Positions 6,213 through 15,255 of a stretch of DNA of 64,000 nucleotides are shown in pieces. The notes below the pieces were generated by a model, which made no database searches, was not told the origin of the DNA, and saw nothing but the letters and a program-made list of their open reading frames with translations. Both the position numbers and the translations under genes were made by a program. The stretch comes from Brevibacterium permense (GTDB lineage Bacteria > Actinomycetota > Actinomycetes > Actinomycetales > Brevibacteriaceae), in the NCBI RefSeq assembly GCF_025506275.1, contig NZ_QYCP01000080.1, positions 38,455-102,454 of the forward strand, read 5' to 3'. Each line of letters opens with the position of its first letter. Positions within the stretch are counted from its first letter, which is position 1.

Positions 6213-8390
6213 ATGACGAACACTGAAACCACAGCTGCCGACTACCAGCGCAACACCGATGCCGAAGGCATCGTCACCGTCGTCATCGACGAACCCGGTG
6301 CCAAGGTCAACACCATGAACGACTACTTCGCAGCCGCCCTCGAGGCGACCGTGGAGTGGCTTGAAGCCAATGTCGATGACATCACCGGCGTCGTCCTCAC
6401 TTCCCCGAAGAAGACCTTCTTCGCCGGCGGAAACCTCAACAAGCTGCGTGCGGCCGATCCGGCCAATGCCGAAGAGGAATTCGCGACCGTCGAACACCTC
6501 AAGAAGGTGCTGCGTCGCCTCGAGACCTTCGGCAAGCCGGTCGTCGCCGCCCTCGGCGGTGCGGCACTGGGCGGCGGTCTCGAACTCGCCCTGGCCGCTC
6601 ACCACCGGATCGCCGCCGATGACAACCCGAGCGCCCGCTTCGGCTTCCCCGAGGTCTCACTCGGCCTGCTGCCCGGCGGCGGCGGAGTCGCCCGGTCGGT
6701 GCGCATGCTCGGCATCCAGACCGCACTGCAGAAGGCCATCCTGCCGTCGACGAAGTTCAAAGCCGCCGACGCCCAGGCGCTCGGCCTCATCGACGAACTC
6801 GCCCCCGCAGCCGAACTCGAGTCCAAGGCCAAGGCATGGATCAAGGCCAACCCCGAGGCTGTGCAGCCGTGGGACGTCAAGGGCTTCAAGATCCCCGGCG
6901 GCTCCCCGTCCTCGCCGAAGATCGGCGCGATGCTTCCCGCGCTGCCGTCCTTGCTGCGCAAGCAGGGCAAGGGTGCGCCGATGCCGGCTCCGCGAGCCGT
7001 GGTCGCCGCTGCGGTCGAAGGCGCGCTGGTCGACATCGACACCGCGCTGACGGTCGAGTCTCGCTACTTCGTCAACGTCACCCATACTCCGGTGGCGAAG
7101 AACATGATCAAGGCGTTCTTCTTCGACCTCGGCCACATCAACTCCGGCGGCTCGCGCCCTGACGGCTTCGAACCTCGTCAGGTGAAGAAGCTCGGCGTGA
7201 TCGGTGCCGGGATGATGGGTGCCGCTATCGCCTATAGCGCTGCGAAGTCCGGTATCGAGGTCGTCCTCAAGGACGTCGAGCTCGCCAATGCGGAGAAGGG
7301 CAAGGCCTACGCCGCCAAGCGTGAGGAATTGGCCATGGCCAAGGGCAAGACCACCGAGGTGAAGTCGCAGGCCGTCCTCGACCGGATCACACCGAGCGCC
7401 TCGGCCGAGGACTTCGCCGGTGTCGACTTCGTCATCGAGGCGGTCTTCGAATCCGTCGATCTCAAGCAGAAGGTGTTCCAGGAGATCCAGGACATCGTCG
7501 AGCCTGATGCGGTCCTCGGTTCGAACACCTCGACCCTGCCGATCACCGACCTGGCCAAGGGCGTCACCCGGGACAAGGACTTCATCGGCGTCCACTTCTT
7601 CTCGCCGGCCGACAAGATGCCGCTGGTCGAGATCATCTGCGGTGAGAATACCTCCGACGAGGTCCTCGCCCGCACCTTCGACCTCGTGCAGCAGATCCGG
7701 AAGACTCCGATCGTCGTCAACGACTCGCGCGGATTCTTCACCTCCCGCGTCATCGGCACCTTCATCGCCGAGGCGGTCGCTGCCGTCGGCGAAGGCGTGG
7801 AGCCGGCCAGCGTGGAACAGGCTGCACTGCAGGCCGGATACCCCACCGGTGCCTTGCAGCTGCTCGACGAACTGACGCTGACCCTGTCGCAGAAGATCAA
7901 CAAGGAGACCCGCGACGCGGTCGAGGCCGCAGGCGGCACCTGGATCTCCCACCCCTCCGAAGCCGTCTTCGACTGGATGGTCGAGCAGGGACGGACCGGA
8001 CGCAAGGACGGTGCCGGCTTCTACGACTACGACGAGAACGGCAAGCGCACCACCCTGTGGCAGGGTGTGCGCGAGAAGTACACGTCCGGGGCGAATGATC
8101 AGCCCTTCGCCGATCTGCAGGAGCGGATGCTCTTCGCCGAGGCGATCGAGACGATCAAATGCCTCGACGAGGGTGTGCTCACCTCGGTGCCGGATGCGAA
8201 CATCGGTTCGATTTTCGGCATCGGATTCCCCGCGTGGACCGGCGGCGTGCTCCAGTACGTCAACCAGTACGAAGGCGGACTGGCCGGCTTCGTCGACCGG
8301 GCGAATGATCTGGCTGCGAAGTACGGCGAGCACTTCACACCGCCGGCCTCGCTGGTCGAGCGCGCGAACACCGGGGAAACCTACGAGTAA
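6213..8390 (+). CDS. fadB: Fused enoyl-CoA hydratase / 3-hydroxyacyl-CoA dehydrogenase
   Basis: The 725-residue multifunctional enzyme performs hydration and NAD-dependent oxidation of fatty acyl-CoA intermediates. The N-terminal crotonase domain (about residues 1-270) shows the oxyanion-hole segments FAGGNLNKL and GGAALGGGLELALA and the catalytic Glu region FGFPEVSLGLLPGGGG. The dehydrogenase domain begins near residue 325 with the NAD motif KLGVIGAGMMGAA and contains GVHFFSPADKMPLVE with the catalytic His, followed by two C-terminal helical domains. Length is normal for the family. GAAAGGG precedes ATG 6213. Substrate for the fadA thiolase is made here. Confidence 0.95.
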   Translation: MTNTETTAADYQRNTDAEGIVTVVIDEPGAKVNTMNDYFAAALEATVEWLEANVDDITGVVLTSPKKTFFAGGNLNKLRAADPANAEEEFATVEHLKKVLRRLETFGKPVVAALGGAALGGGLELALAAHHRIAADDNPSARFGFPEVSLGLLPGGGGVARSVRMLGIQTALQKAILPSTKFKAADAQALGLIDELAPAAELESKAKAWIKANPEAVQPWDVKGFKIPGGSPSSPKIGAMLPALPSLLRKQGKGAPMPAPRAVVAAAVEGALVDIDTALTVESRYFVNVTHTPVAKNMIKAFFFDLGHINSGGSRPDGFEPRQVKKLGVIGAGMMGAAIAYSAAKSGIEVVLKDVELANAEKGKAYAAKREELAMAKGKTTEVKSQAVLDRITPSASAEDFAGVDFVIEAVFESVDLKQKVFQEIQDIVEPDAVLGSNTSTLPITDLAKGVTRDKDFIGVHFFSPADKMPLVEIICGENTSDEVLARTFDLVQQIRKTPIVVNDSRGFFTSRVIGTFIAEAVAAVGEGVEPASVEQAALQAGYPTGALQLLDELTLTLSQKINKETRDAVEAAGGTWISHPSEAVFDWMVEQGRTGRKDGAGFYDYDENGKRTTLWQGVREKYTSGANDQPFADLQERMLFAEAIETIKCLDEGVLTSVPDANIGSIFGIGFPAWTGGVLQYVNQYEGGLAGFVDRANDLAAKYGEHFTPPASLVERANTGETYE

Positions 8391-8413
8391 GAGGTGACCC
8401 CTGGAATAGCCTG

Positions 8414-8479
8414 ATGGCCTTCCGGTGTTGTCCAGTCACACTGAGACTTCAGTGTCTCTGACATCTACCGGAAGGCCAT
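8414..8479 (+). promoter_or_regulatory. Hairpin that buries the ribosome-binding site of the next gene
   Basis: ATGGCCTTCCGGT (8414-8426) and ACCGGAAGGCCAT (8467-8479) form a perfect 13-bp stem. The 3' arm contains GGAAGG (8470-8475), the best ribosome site for ATG 8484. Within the loop, ACACTGA (8438-8444) pairs with TCAGTGT (8449-8455). It may also act as terminator for fadB. A translational switch is inferred. Confidence 0.55.
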
Positions 8480-8483
8480 TGCT

Positions 8484-9404
8484 ATGCGCGCCGCCGTCTA
8501 CGACGCCTACACCGAAAACTTCGACGACATCACCGTCCGCGAGCTGCCCGATCCGAAGCTGCCGCCCGCCTCGGTGCTCATCGATGTCAAGGCCGCAGGG
8601 GTCAACCCGGTCGATTGGAAGCTCGTCGGCGGGCACCTCGATCCGGTCATGCCCACGCAGTTCCCCGTCACCCCGGGCTGGGACGTCGCCGGTGTCGTCA
8701 TCGGACTCGGCTTCGACACCCCGGAATTCTCCATCGGCGATGAAGTCGTCGCCTATGCACGCAAGGACGTGCTGGGCGGCGGAACCTTCGCCGAGAAGGT
8801 CGCCGTCCCCGTGCGTGCGGTCGCCCCGAAGCCGAAGAGTCTGAGCTGGGAACAGGCGGGCGGACTGCCGTTGGCCGGAGGCACCGCTCTGCGGACCCTT
8901 GAGTCCCTCGGCGGCCTGGAGGGCAAGACCGTGCTCGTCCACGGTGCCTCCGGGGGAGTGGGCAGCTTCGCCGTGCAGATCGCCCGGGCCGCCGGAGCAC
9001 GCGTCATCGGCACCGCGTCGGAAGCCAATCATGAATACCTGCGCGGACTCGGTGCCGAACCCGTGACCTACGGCGACGGTCTGGTCGAGCGCGTTCTCGA
9101 GGCCGCCGGCGGCAAGGTCGACGGGGTCGCGGACTTCGTCGGGGGAGTCCTCGACGACACCCTGGCCGTGCTCGCCGAGGGCGGGGCGCACGCCTCGGTG
9201 GCCGATCCCAGCGTCGCCGAGCACGGCGGACGCTACATCTGGGTGCGTCCCGACGGCTCCGAGACTGCTCGCCTCGGTCTCCTCGTCGACGAAGGAAAAC
9301 TCACCGTCGACGTCGCCGGCACCTACGGCCTCGACGATGTTCCCCGGGCCTTCAAGGACAGCGCCACCGGACACGTCCGCGGCAAGCTCGTCATCGTGCC
9401 CTGA
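8484..9404 (+). CDS. NADP-dependent oxidoreductase, quinone reductase-like (zinc-free MDR family)
   Basis: This 306-residue medium-chain dehydrogenase/reductase has the GroES-like start (VLIDVKAAGVNPVDWKLVGG) and a nucleotide-binding motif GASGGVGSFAVQIARAAGARV near residues 155-175, typical of the zeta-crystallin/quinone oxidoreductase branch. Zinc ligands of classical alcohol dehydrogenases are not seen. It would reduce quinones or activated double bonds with NADPH in the cytosol; the real substrate is unknown. Ribosome site GGAAGG lies inside a 13-bp stem upstream, suggesting translational control. It is separated from fadB by about 90 bases and is convergent with the TetR gene. Confidence 0.88.
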   Translation: MRAAVYDAYTENFDDITVRELPDPKLPPASVLIDVKAAGVNPVDWKLVGGHLDPVMPTQFPVTPGWDVAGVVIGLGFDTPEFSIGDEVVAYARKDVLGGGTFAEKVAVPVRAVAPKPKSLSWEQAGGLPLAGGTALRTLESLGGLEGKTVLVHGASGGVGSFAVQIARAAGARVIGTASEANHEYLRGLGAEPVTYGDGLVERVLEAAGGKVDGVADFVGGVLDDTLAVLAEGGAHASVADPSVAEHGGRYIWVRPDGSETARLGLLVDEGKLTVDVAGTYGLDDVPRAFKDSATGHVRGKLVIVP

Positions 9405-9420
9405 ATATCAGCTATACCGT

Positions 9421-9446
9421 CCTCGGCGATCGAAATATCGCCGAGG
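9421..9446. terminator. Bidirectional hairpin terminator
   Basis: CCTCGGCGAT (9421-9430) pairs perfectly with ATCGCCGAGG (9437-9446) around a CGAAAT loop, between the convergent oxidoreductase and TetR genes. Confidence 0.65.
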
Positions 9447-9468
9447 CGGGACTCGGCTGATCCGGTGA

Positions 9469-10095
9469 TCAGCTGAGTCCCAGCGCAGCGGCAGCAGCGG
9501 CGCGCAATTCGACCCCGACCACCTCGGCGCTGGAGCGACGGGCCTGGTGCGGGGTCGAATTCATCATCCCGAACGCCGAATGCACGCGCACAGTGGCCGA
9601 CTCCAGCGTCCACGCCGGGTGGGCGGCCTCGACGACCTCCGCCCACCGACTGACATAGGCACGCTGGAGACGGCGCACGGTCCGTCGCGATTCGTCCGGC
9701 AGCGCCTCGAGGTCACGGTCCTGGATGCGGATGAGCTCGGGCTCGCTCATGGCGAAGTCGACATGGAAGTCGATGAGACGCCGCAGGGTCGGGGCCGCCT
9801 CGGTGGGGGAGATCCCCGACGCGGTGTCCCACGCCTCGGAGACGATCTCCTCGCCTCCGGACTGCAGATAGGCGGAGATGCCGACGAGGAGCTCCTCGAG
9901 CACAGCCTCCTTCGACGAGAAATGCCGGTAGACCGCCGGTGCCGAGATCCCCGCGCCCTTGCCCAGGTCGTCGAGGCGCACCCCATGGAAGCCGTGCCGG
10001 GCATAGAGTGTCTTCGCGACCTCGAGCAGCTGCTCGCGCCTGGCTGCCTTCGCCGCTGCTCGCGCCGTCGGCTTGGCCTCGTCCGAGATCGACAT
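9469..10095 (-). CDS. TetR family transcriptional regulator
   Basis: The 208-residue regulator has a TetR DNA-binding domain at residues 15-65 (REQLLEVAKTLYARHGFHGV, then LDDLGKGAGISAPAVYRHFSSKEAVLEELL), followed by a helical ligand domain. ATG 10095 has an excellent AAGGAGG site. It is divergent from the acyl-CoA carboxylase operon, and a 20-bp palindrome lies between them, so it most likely represses that operon and itself. In analogous actinobacterial loci such regulators respond to an acyl-CoA of the pathway; the ligand here is inferred, not seen. Confidence 0.9.
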   Translation of the reverse strand: MSISDEAKPTARAAAKAARREQLLEVAKTLYARHGFHGVRLDDLGKGAGISAPAVYRHFSSKEAVLEELLVGISAYLQSGGEEIVSEAWDTASGISPTEAAPTLRRLIDFHVDFAMSEPELIRIQDRDLEALPDESRRTVRRLQRAYVSRWAEVVEAAHPAWTLESATVRVHSAFGMMNSTPHQARRSSAEVVGVELRAAAAAALGLS

Positions 10096-10196
10096 CCAGC
10101 CTCCTTCCCTGAGCCTGATGCCCACCGTCGCGGACGACGTCGGTGCGGTCTGGCTCGTGCGTTGTCAGTTCTGCCTGTGAGCAGTATCATAGCAGT

Positions 10197-10216
10197 CAGT
10201 TAAGAATCATTAACTG
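10197..10216. promoter_or_regulatory. TetR-type operator, 20-bp inverted repeat
   Basis: CAGTTAA-GAATCA-TTAACTG has perfect 7-bp arms, unusually AT-rich for this DNA, 13 bases before the carboxylase start and about 100 bases from the TetR start. The position between a TetR gene and its divergent operon makes it the obvious repressor site. I saw no second copy upstream of the 19749 gene. Confidence 0.65.
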
Positions 10217-10229
10217 AAATGAGGATGGA

Positions 10230-11843
10230 ATGAGAGCAGTGGGAACTGCGGTCAGTCCGGCGACGGGGCAGGTCAACTCCGAGGCCCACGCCGAACTCAT
10301 CGCTGAACTCCGGGAGCGCATTGCGGCCACAGCCCGCGGCGGTTCCGAGAAGTCCAGGCAGCGCCATATCGATCGCGGAAAGCTGCTGCCGCGTGAGCGC
10401 GTCGAACATCTCCTCGACCCCGGCACGCCCTTCCTCGAACTCTCTCCGCTGGCCGCCAACGGCATGTACGACGACGCCAGCCCGGGCGCCGGAATCATCA
10501 CCGGAATCGGGCGGGTCTCCGGTCGCGAATGCGTGATCGTGGCCAATGACGCCACCGTCAAGGGCGGAACATACTACCCGGTGACCGTGAAGAAGCACCT
10601 CCGGGCTCAGGAAGTCGCCAAAGAGAACAGCCTTCCGTGCATCTACCTCGTCGACTCCGGTGGCGCGAACCTGCCGAATCAGGACGACGTCTTCCCCGAC
10701 CGTGAGCACTTCGGCCGCATCTTCTTCAACCAGGCCACACTCTCCGCTGCCGGCATCCCGCAGCTGGCCGCCGTCATGGGCTCCTGCACCGCCGGCGGCG
10801 CCTACGTCCCGGCCATGGCCGACGAATCGATCATCGTCTCCGAGCAGGGCACGATCTTCCTCGGAGGCCCGCCCCTGGTCAAGGCCGCCACCGGTGAGGA
10901 AGTCACCGCTGAAGAACTCGGCGGCGGAGCGCTGCACTCCCGGGTCTCCGGCGTCACCGACCACCTCGCCGCCAATGATCCCCATGCGCTGGAGATCATG
11001 CGGGACATCGTCTCGACTCTCGGGCCGAAGAGCACCCCGAACTGGGACGTCATCGAGTCCCGCCTGCCGGCACACTCGCCGGAGGAGCTGACCTCCGTCG
11101 TACCCGTGGACTCGCGCACACCGTATGACGTCCGCGAGGTCATCGCCCGCCTCGTCGACGGATCCGAATTCCATGAGTTCAAAGCCGAATACGGCACGAG
11201 CCTCGTCACCGGATTCGCTCACCTCGACGGACACCCCATCGGCATCATCGCCAACAACGGAATCCTCTTCGGCGAATCCGCGCAGAAGGGTGCCCACTTC
11301 ATCGAACTCTGCGACCAGCGCAGCGTGCCCTTGGTGTTCCTGCAGAACATCTCCGGATTCATGGTCGGCCGCGACTACGAAGCCGGAGGCATCGCCAAAC
11401 ACGGCGCGAAGATGGTCAACGCCGTCGCCACCGCCCGCGTCCCGAAGTTCACCGTCGTCATCGGCGGCTCCTTCGGCGCCGGCAACTACTCGATGTGCGG
11501 CCGCGCCTACTCCCCGCGCTTCCTGTGGATGTGGCCCAATGCCCGAATCTCCGTGATGGGCGGCGAGCAGGCCGCCAGCGTGCTCTCGACCGTCAGACGC
11601 GACCAGCTCGAGGCCCGCGGCGAGGAGTGGAGCGCTGCAGACGAAGACACCTTCAAACAGCCCATCCGCGACCAGTACGAAGACCAGGGCAACCCGTACT
11701 ACTCGACGGCTCGCTTGTGGGATGACGGAATCATCGAACCCGGTGACACCCGCCAGGTGCTGGCGCTGGCCCTCGAACTCGCCCGCTTCGGACCGATGGA
11801 ACGCCCGCTGAGTGCCAGCGGCTACGGCGTCTTCAGAATGTGA
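10230..11843 (+). CDS. accD1: Acyl-CoA carboxylase beta subunit (probable methylcrotonyl-CoA carboxylase)
   Basis: The 537-residue carboxyltransferase subunit transfers CO2 from carboxybiotin to an acyl-CoA. Typical segments are visible: [15 protein letters not shown], the glycine-rich [16 protein letters not shown] oxyanion region, [21 protein letters not shown] and [23 protein letters not shown]. These match methylcrotonyl/geranyl-CoA carboxylase beta chains better than acetyl- or propionyl-CoA chains. It is first in a carboxylase-beta, carboxylase-alpha, acyl-CoA dehydrogenase operon, the order also known for mycobacterial accD1-accA1-fadE19, assigned to leucine breakdown. The stop overlaps the alpha-subunit start region. 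Confidence 0.9.
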   Translation: MRAVGTAVSPATGQVNSEAHAELIAELRERIAATARGGSEKSRQRHIDRGKLLPRERVEHLLDPGTPFLELSPLAANGMYDDASPGAGIITGIGRVSGRECVIVANDATVKGGTYYPVTVKKHLRAQEVAKENSLPCIYLVDSGGANLPNQDDVFPDREHFGRIFFNQATLSAAGIPQLAAVMGSCTAGGAYVPAMADESIIVSEQGTIFLGGPPLVKAATGEEVTAEELGGGALHSRVSGVTDHLAANDPHALEIMRDIVSTLGPKSTPNWDVIESRLPAHSPEELTSVVPVDSRTPYDVREVIARLVDGSEFHEFKAEYGTSLVTGFAHLDGHPIGIIANNGILFGESAQKGAHFIELCDQRSVPLVFLQNISGFMVGRDYEAGGIAKHGAKMVNAVATARVPKFTVVIGGSFGAGNYSMCGRAYSPRFLWMWPNARISVMGGEQAASVLSTVRRDQLEARGEEWSAADEDTFKQPIRDQYEDQGNPYYSTARLWDDGIIEPGDTRQVLALALELARFGPMERPLSASGYGVFRM

Positions 11844-13870
11844 GCCCCACCATGACGAAAATGTTCACAACAGTCCTCATCGCCAACCGCGGCGAGATCG
11901 CCCTGCGCGTCATCCGCACCTGCCGCCGTCTCGGCATCCGCACCGTCGCCGTCTACTCCGACGCCGACGCCCATGCGGCCCACGTCAGGGCCGCCGACAC
12001 CGCGGTCCACCTGGGGCCCGCCGCCGCCTCCGAGTCCTACCTGCGCATCGACAAGGTCATCGCCGCAGCACAGGCCACGGGAGCCGAAGCCATCCACCCC
12101 GGTTACGGATTCCTGTCGGAGAACGCCGAATTCTCCGCCGCCTGCGCCGACGCCGGAATCGTCTTCCTCGGCCCCGGAGCCGACGCGATCCGGACGATGG
12201 GCGACAAGATCACCGCGAAGCAGGCAGTCTCCTCCCGCGGGGTGCCGCTCGTGCCCGGCACGAAGGATGCCGCGATGAGCGACGAGGCCCTCATCGCGGC
12301 CTCGACGGACATCGGCTTCCCCGTGCTCATCAAGCCTTCTGCCGGCGGCGGAGGAAAAGGCATGCACGCAGTGTTCGAAGCCGGCAAGCTCGCCGAGGCG
12401 CTGCGGACCGCCCGCCGCGAAGCCGCGAGCTCCTTCGGCGACGACACCCTGTTCCTCGAACGCCTCGTCGCCACCCCGCGCCATATCGAAGTCCAGATCA
12501 TGGCCGACTCCCACGGCAATGTCATCCACCTCGGCGAACGCGAATGCTCCCTGCAGCGCCGTCACCAGAAGGTCATCGAGGAAGCACCCTCGGCGCTGCT
12601 CGACGAAGAGACCCGCGCCCGAATCGGCCAGGCCGCCTGCGAGACCGCGAAGTCCGTCGGCTACGTCGGTGCCGGCACAGTCGAATTCATCGTCGGGGCC
12701 GACCGTCCCGATGAGTTCTTCTTCATGGAGATGAACACTCGACTGCAGGTCGAACACCCCGTCACCGAGGAGGTCACCGGAGTCGACCTCGTCGAACTCC
12801 AGCTGCGCGTCGGCGCGGGCGAAGAGCTGCCGCTGACGCAGGATGACATCACGCTGACCGGGCACTCGATCGAAGCGAGAATCTACGCCGAGGACCCCTC
12901 GCGCGGATTCCTGCCCACCGGCGGTCGCGCCCTCGACGTCGTCTTCCCGGAAGGGGAAGGCATCCGCGTCGACGCCGGGCTCGAAGCCGGGCAGACCATC
13001 GCCTCGGACTACGACCCGATGATCGCCAAGCTCATCGTCCGCGCCGATGACCGCGCCCAGGCCATCGCCCGCCTCGATTCCGCTCTCGCCGCCTCGGCGG
13101 TTCCGGGAATCGTGACGAACATCGACTTCCTGCGCACCCTCATGAGCCTGCCCGAAGTCGTGTCCGGTGATCTCGACACCTCACTCATCGACAATCTCGG
13201 CGAGGATCAGCTGGCGCACAGCGCCGGTGAGATCCACGCGCAGCTGGCGGCCGCTGCTGTCACGGTCACCGGGGGAGCGGCAGGAACGACCCTGACCGGA
13301 CCAGTCACGGACGCCGAGCTGACCGCGAATCGGTCGGCCGCCTCGGCGTGGGCAGGACCGAGCGCCTGGCGCACCTCACGTCCGGACTTCCACCCCACGG
13401 TCACCCTGACCACGGGCGGAGAGACGGTCGAAGTCGAGACTCGAGCGGGGGCCGTCGAGGTCGATGCCGACGGACTGTGGCATGTCACCCTCGACGGGAT
13501 TCAGCACACGGCGCGAATCTTCTCCGATGCCCGTGACCGCAGCATCTGGGTGAGCACCGACACCGGAATCCACGTCTTCACCCGGCCTTTGGCAGATTCG
13601 TCGCTGACGCCTGGGCTGGAAGGCGCCGAGGTGCTCGCACCGATGCCCGGCTCCGTCGTCGATATCAGGGTCGAGACCGGGGACGCAGTGGAGCAGGGAG
13701 ATCCGATCGTCGTCGTCGAGGCGATGAAGATGGAGCACGTGCTCACCGCACCCGCTGCCGGAATCGTCACCGTCACCGCCGTCGAAGGCGCCCAAGTCGC
13801 CCTCGACGAAGTGCTCGCCACGGTCGTCGACGAAGCCGCAGCCGAGGCGGTCGCAGACACCGCCGAATAG
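11840..13870 (+). CDS. accA1: Acyl-CoA carboxylase alpha subunit (biotin carboxylase plus biotin carrier)
   Basis: The 676-residue subunit has an N-terminal biotin carboxylase domain ([25 protein letters not shown]-grasp loop [26 protein letters not shown]), a linker domain, and a C-terminal biotinyl domain with EAMKMEHV, whose lysine carries biotin. ATP-dependent carboxylation of biotin supplies the beta subunit. Translation may begin at GTG 11840, overlapping the preceding TGA, or at ATG 11852; the conserved domain starts just after either. Gene order and composition support methylcrotonyl-CoA carboxylase. Confidence 0.92.
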   Translation: MSPTMTKMFTTVLIANRGEIALRVIRTCRRLGIRTVAVYSDADAHAAHVRAADTAVHLGPAAASESYLRIDKVIAAAQATGAEAIHPGYGFLSENAEFSAACADAGIVFLGPGADAIRTMGDKITAKQAVSSRGVPLVPGTKDAAMSDEALIAASTDIGFPVLIKPSAGGGGKGMHAVFEAGKLAEALRTARREAASSFGDDTLFLERLVATPRHIEVQIMADSHGNVIHLGERECSLQRRHQKVIEEAPSALLDEETRARIGQAACETAKSVGYVGAGTVEFIVGADRPDEFFFMEMNTRLQVEHPVTEEVTGVDLVELQLRVGAGEELPLTQDDITLTGHSIEARIYAEDPSRGFLPTGGRALDVVFPEGEGIRVDAGLEAGQTIASDYDPMIAKLIVRADDRAQAIARLDSALAASAVPGIVTNIDFLRTLMSLPEVVSGDLDTSLIDNLGEDQLAHSAGEIHAQLAAAAVTVTGGAAGTTLTGPVTDAELTANRSAASAWAGPSAWRTSRPDFHPTVTLTTGGETVEVETRAGAVEVDADGLWHVTLDGIQHTARIFSDARDRSIWVSTDTGIHVFTRPLADSSLTPGLEGAEVLAPMPGSVVDIRVETGDAVEQGDPIVVVEAMKMEHVLTAPAAGIVTVTAVEGAQVALDEVLATVVDEAAAEAVADTAE

Positions 13871-13917
13871 TCACCAGCCACTCACACCACAACCACGCCA
13901 CAAGCGGGGAGGAAACA

Positions 13918-15090
13918 ATGGAAACCTTTGTTCCGGGAATGCTGCCCGAAGAATACGAAGACCTGCGCCAGGGTGTCGCGAAATTCGCCGACGAAGAGGT
14001 CGCACCCGTCTCAGCCGAACTCGACGCCAAGCACGAGTTCCCCTACGACCTCGTTGCGAAGATGGGCGAGATGGGGCTGTTCGGTCTGCCCTTCGACGAA
14101 GAGTACGGCGGAATGGGCGGCGACTACTTCGCCCTGTGCCTGGCCATCGAAGAACTCGGCCGGGTCAACCAGTCCCTGGCCATCACGCTCGAGGCCGGGG
14201 TCTCGCTCGGAGCGATGCCGATCTACCGCTTCGGCACCGAAGAGCAGAAGAAGGAATGGCTGCCGAAGCTCACCGATGCCTCGGGCCTGGCCGCCTTCGG
14301 ACTGACAGAACCCGAGGCCGGTTCAGATGCCGGCGGCACCCGGACCAAGGCCACTCTGGAGGGCGGCATCTGGACGATCAACGGCAGCAAGTGCTTCATC
14401 ACGAACTCCGGCACCGACATCACCCGCCTGGTCACCGCCACCGCCGTGACCGGAGTCCGAACGTCGAAGTCGGGCCGCGAAGTGCCTGAGATCTCGACGA
14501 TCATGATCCCGACCGGCACCCCCGGCTTCACCGCCGAACCGGCCTATGACAAGGTCGGCTGGAACTCCTCCGACACGCACCCGCTCACCTTCGACAATGT
14601 GCAGGTGCCCGAAGAGAACCTGCTCGGCGAACGCGGACGCGGCTACGCGAACTTCCTGCGCATCCTCGACGAGGGCCGCATCGCCGTGGGCGCCCTGTCC
14701 GTCGGCGCCGCCCAGGGCTGCGTCGACGAATCAGTGAAGTACGCGAAGGAACGCCAGGCCTTCGGCAAGCCGATCGCCGACTTCCAGGGCATCTCCTTCA
14801 AGATCGCCCGCATGGAAGCCCGCGTCGTCGCAGCCCGGTCGGCGTACTACCTCGCGGCTTCGCGGATGCTCGCCGGACTCCCGTTCAAGAAGGAAGCTGC
14901 TATTGCGAAGATGATCGCCGGCGAAGCAGCCATGGACAATGCGCGCGACGCCACCCAGATCCACGGCGGCTACGGCTTCATGAACGAATACCTCGTGGCT
15001 CGCCACTATCGCGACTCGAAGATCCTCGAAGTCGGCGAAGGCACCACCGAGGTCCAGCTCATGCTCATCGCCCGCGAACTCGGACTCTGA
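13918..15090 (+). CDS. fadE19: Acyl-CoA dehydrogenase (short/branched-chain type)
   Basis: The 390-residue flavoprotein oxidises acyl-CoA to 2-enoyl-CoA and passes electrons to ETF. FAD-binding segments FGLTEPEAGSDAGGT and CFITNSGTDI and the C-terminal QIHGGYGFMNEYLVARHYRD are present. The catalytic glutamate is at about residue 374 in VGEGTTEVQ, the position used by most acyl-CoA dehydrogenases, whereas classical isovaleryl-CoA dehydrogenase uses a different glutamate. Operon context still suggests a branched-chain substrate. GGGGAGG precedes ATG 13918. It ends the operon, and a large hairpin follows. Confidence 0.9.
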   Translation: METFVPGMLPEEYEDLRQGVAKFADEEVAPVSAELDAKHEFPYDLVAKMGEMGLFGLPFDEEYGGMGGDYFALCLAIEELGRVNQSLAITLEAGVSLGAMPIYRFGTEEQKKEWLPKLTDASGLAAFGLTEPEAGSDAGGTRTKATLEGGIWTINGSKCFITNSGTDITRLVTATAVTGVRTSKSGREVPEISTIMIPTGTPGFTAEPAYDKVGWNSSDTHPLTFDNVQVPEENLLGERGRGYANFLRILDEGRIAVGALSVGAAQGCVDESVKYAKERQAFGKPIADFQGISFKIARMEARVVAARSAYYLAASRMLAGLPFKKEAAIAKMIAGEAAMDNARDATQIHGGYGFMNEYLVARHYRDSKILEVGEGTTEVQLMLIARELGL

Positions 15091-15136
15091 GCTCCCGCTC
15101 CTGATCTGAGAGCCGGTGCCGACCTTCCGTCGGTCA

Positions 15137-15198
15137 ATCGCCCGCCGAGGCGGCGCCGCACATCCGTACGGATGTGCAGGTCCGCCTCGGCGGGCGAT
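15137..15198 (+). terminator. Large nested hairpin terminator
   Basis: ATCGCCCGCCGAGGCGG (15137-15153) pairs perfectly with 15182-15198, and inside it GCACATCCGTACGGATGTGC (15158-15177) is itself a 20-bp palindrome. ATTCTTAT follows. It closes the carboxylase operon. Confidence 0.75.
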
Positions 15199-15255
15199 AT
15201 TCTTATCCGATAACACCGTGAGGTGAGACGGCGGCCGAAAGGGAAGTGGGAGCAG

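Noticed and set aside
4967..6232. 421-codon open frame antisense to fadA
   Set aside because: It exactly shadows the thiolase gene, with Asp/Gly/His-biased composition and no recognisable motif.
6657..8333. 558-codon open frame antisense to fadB
   Set aside because: It shadows the multifunctional enzyme; codon position bias fits the plus strand only.
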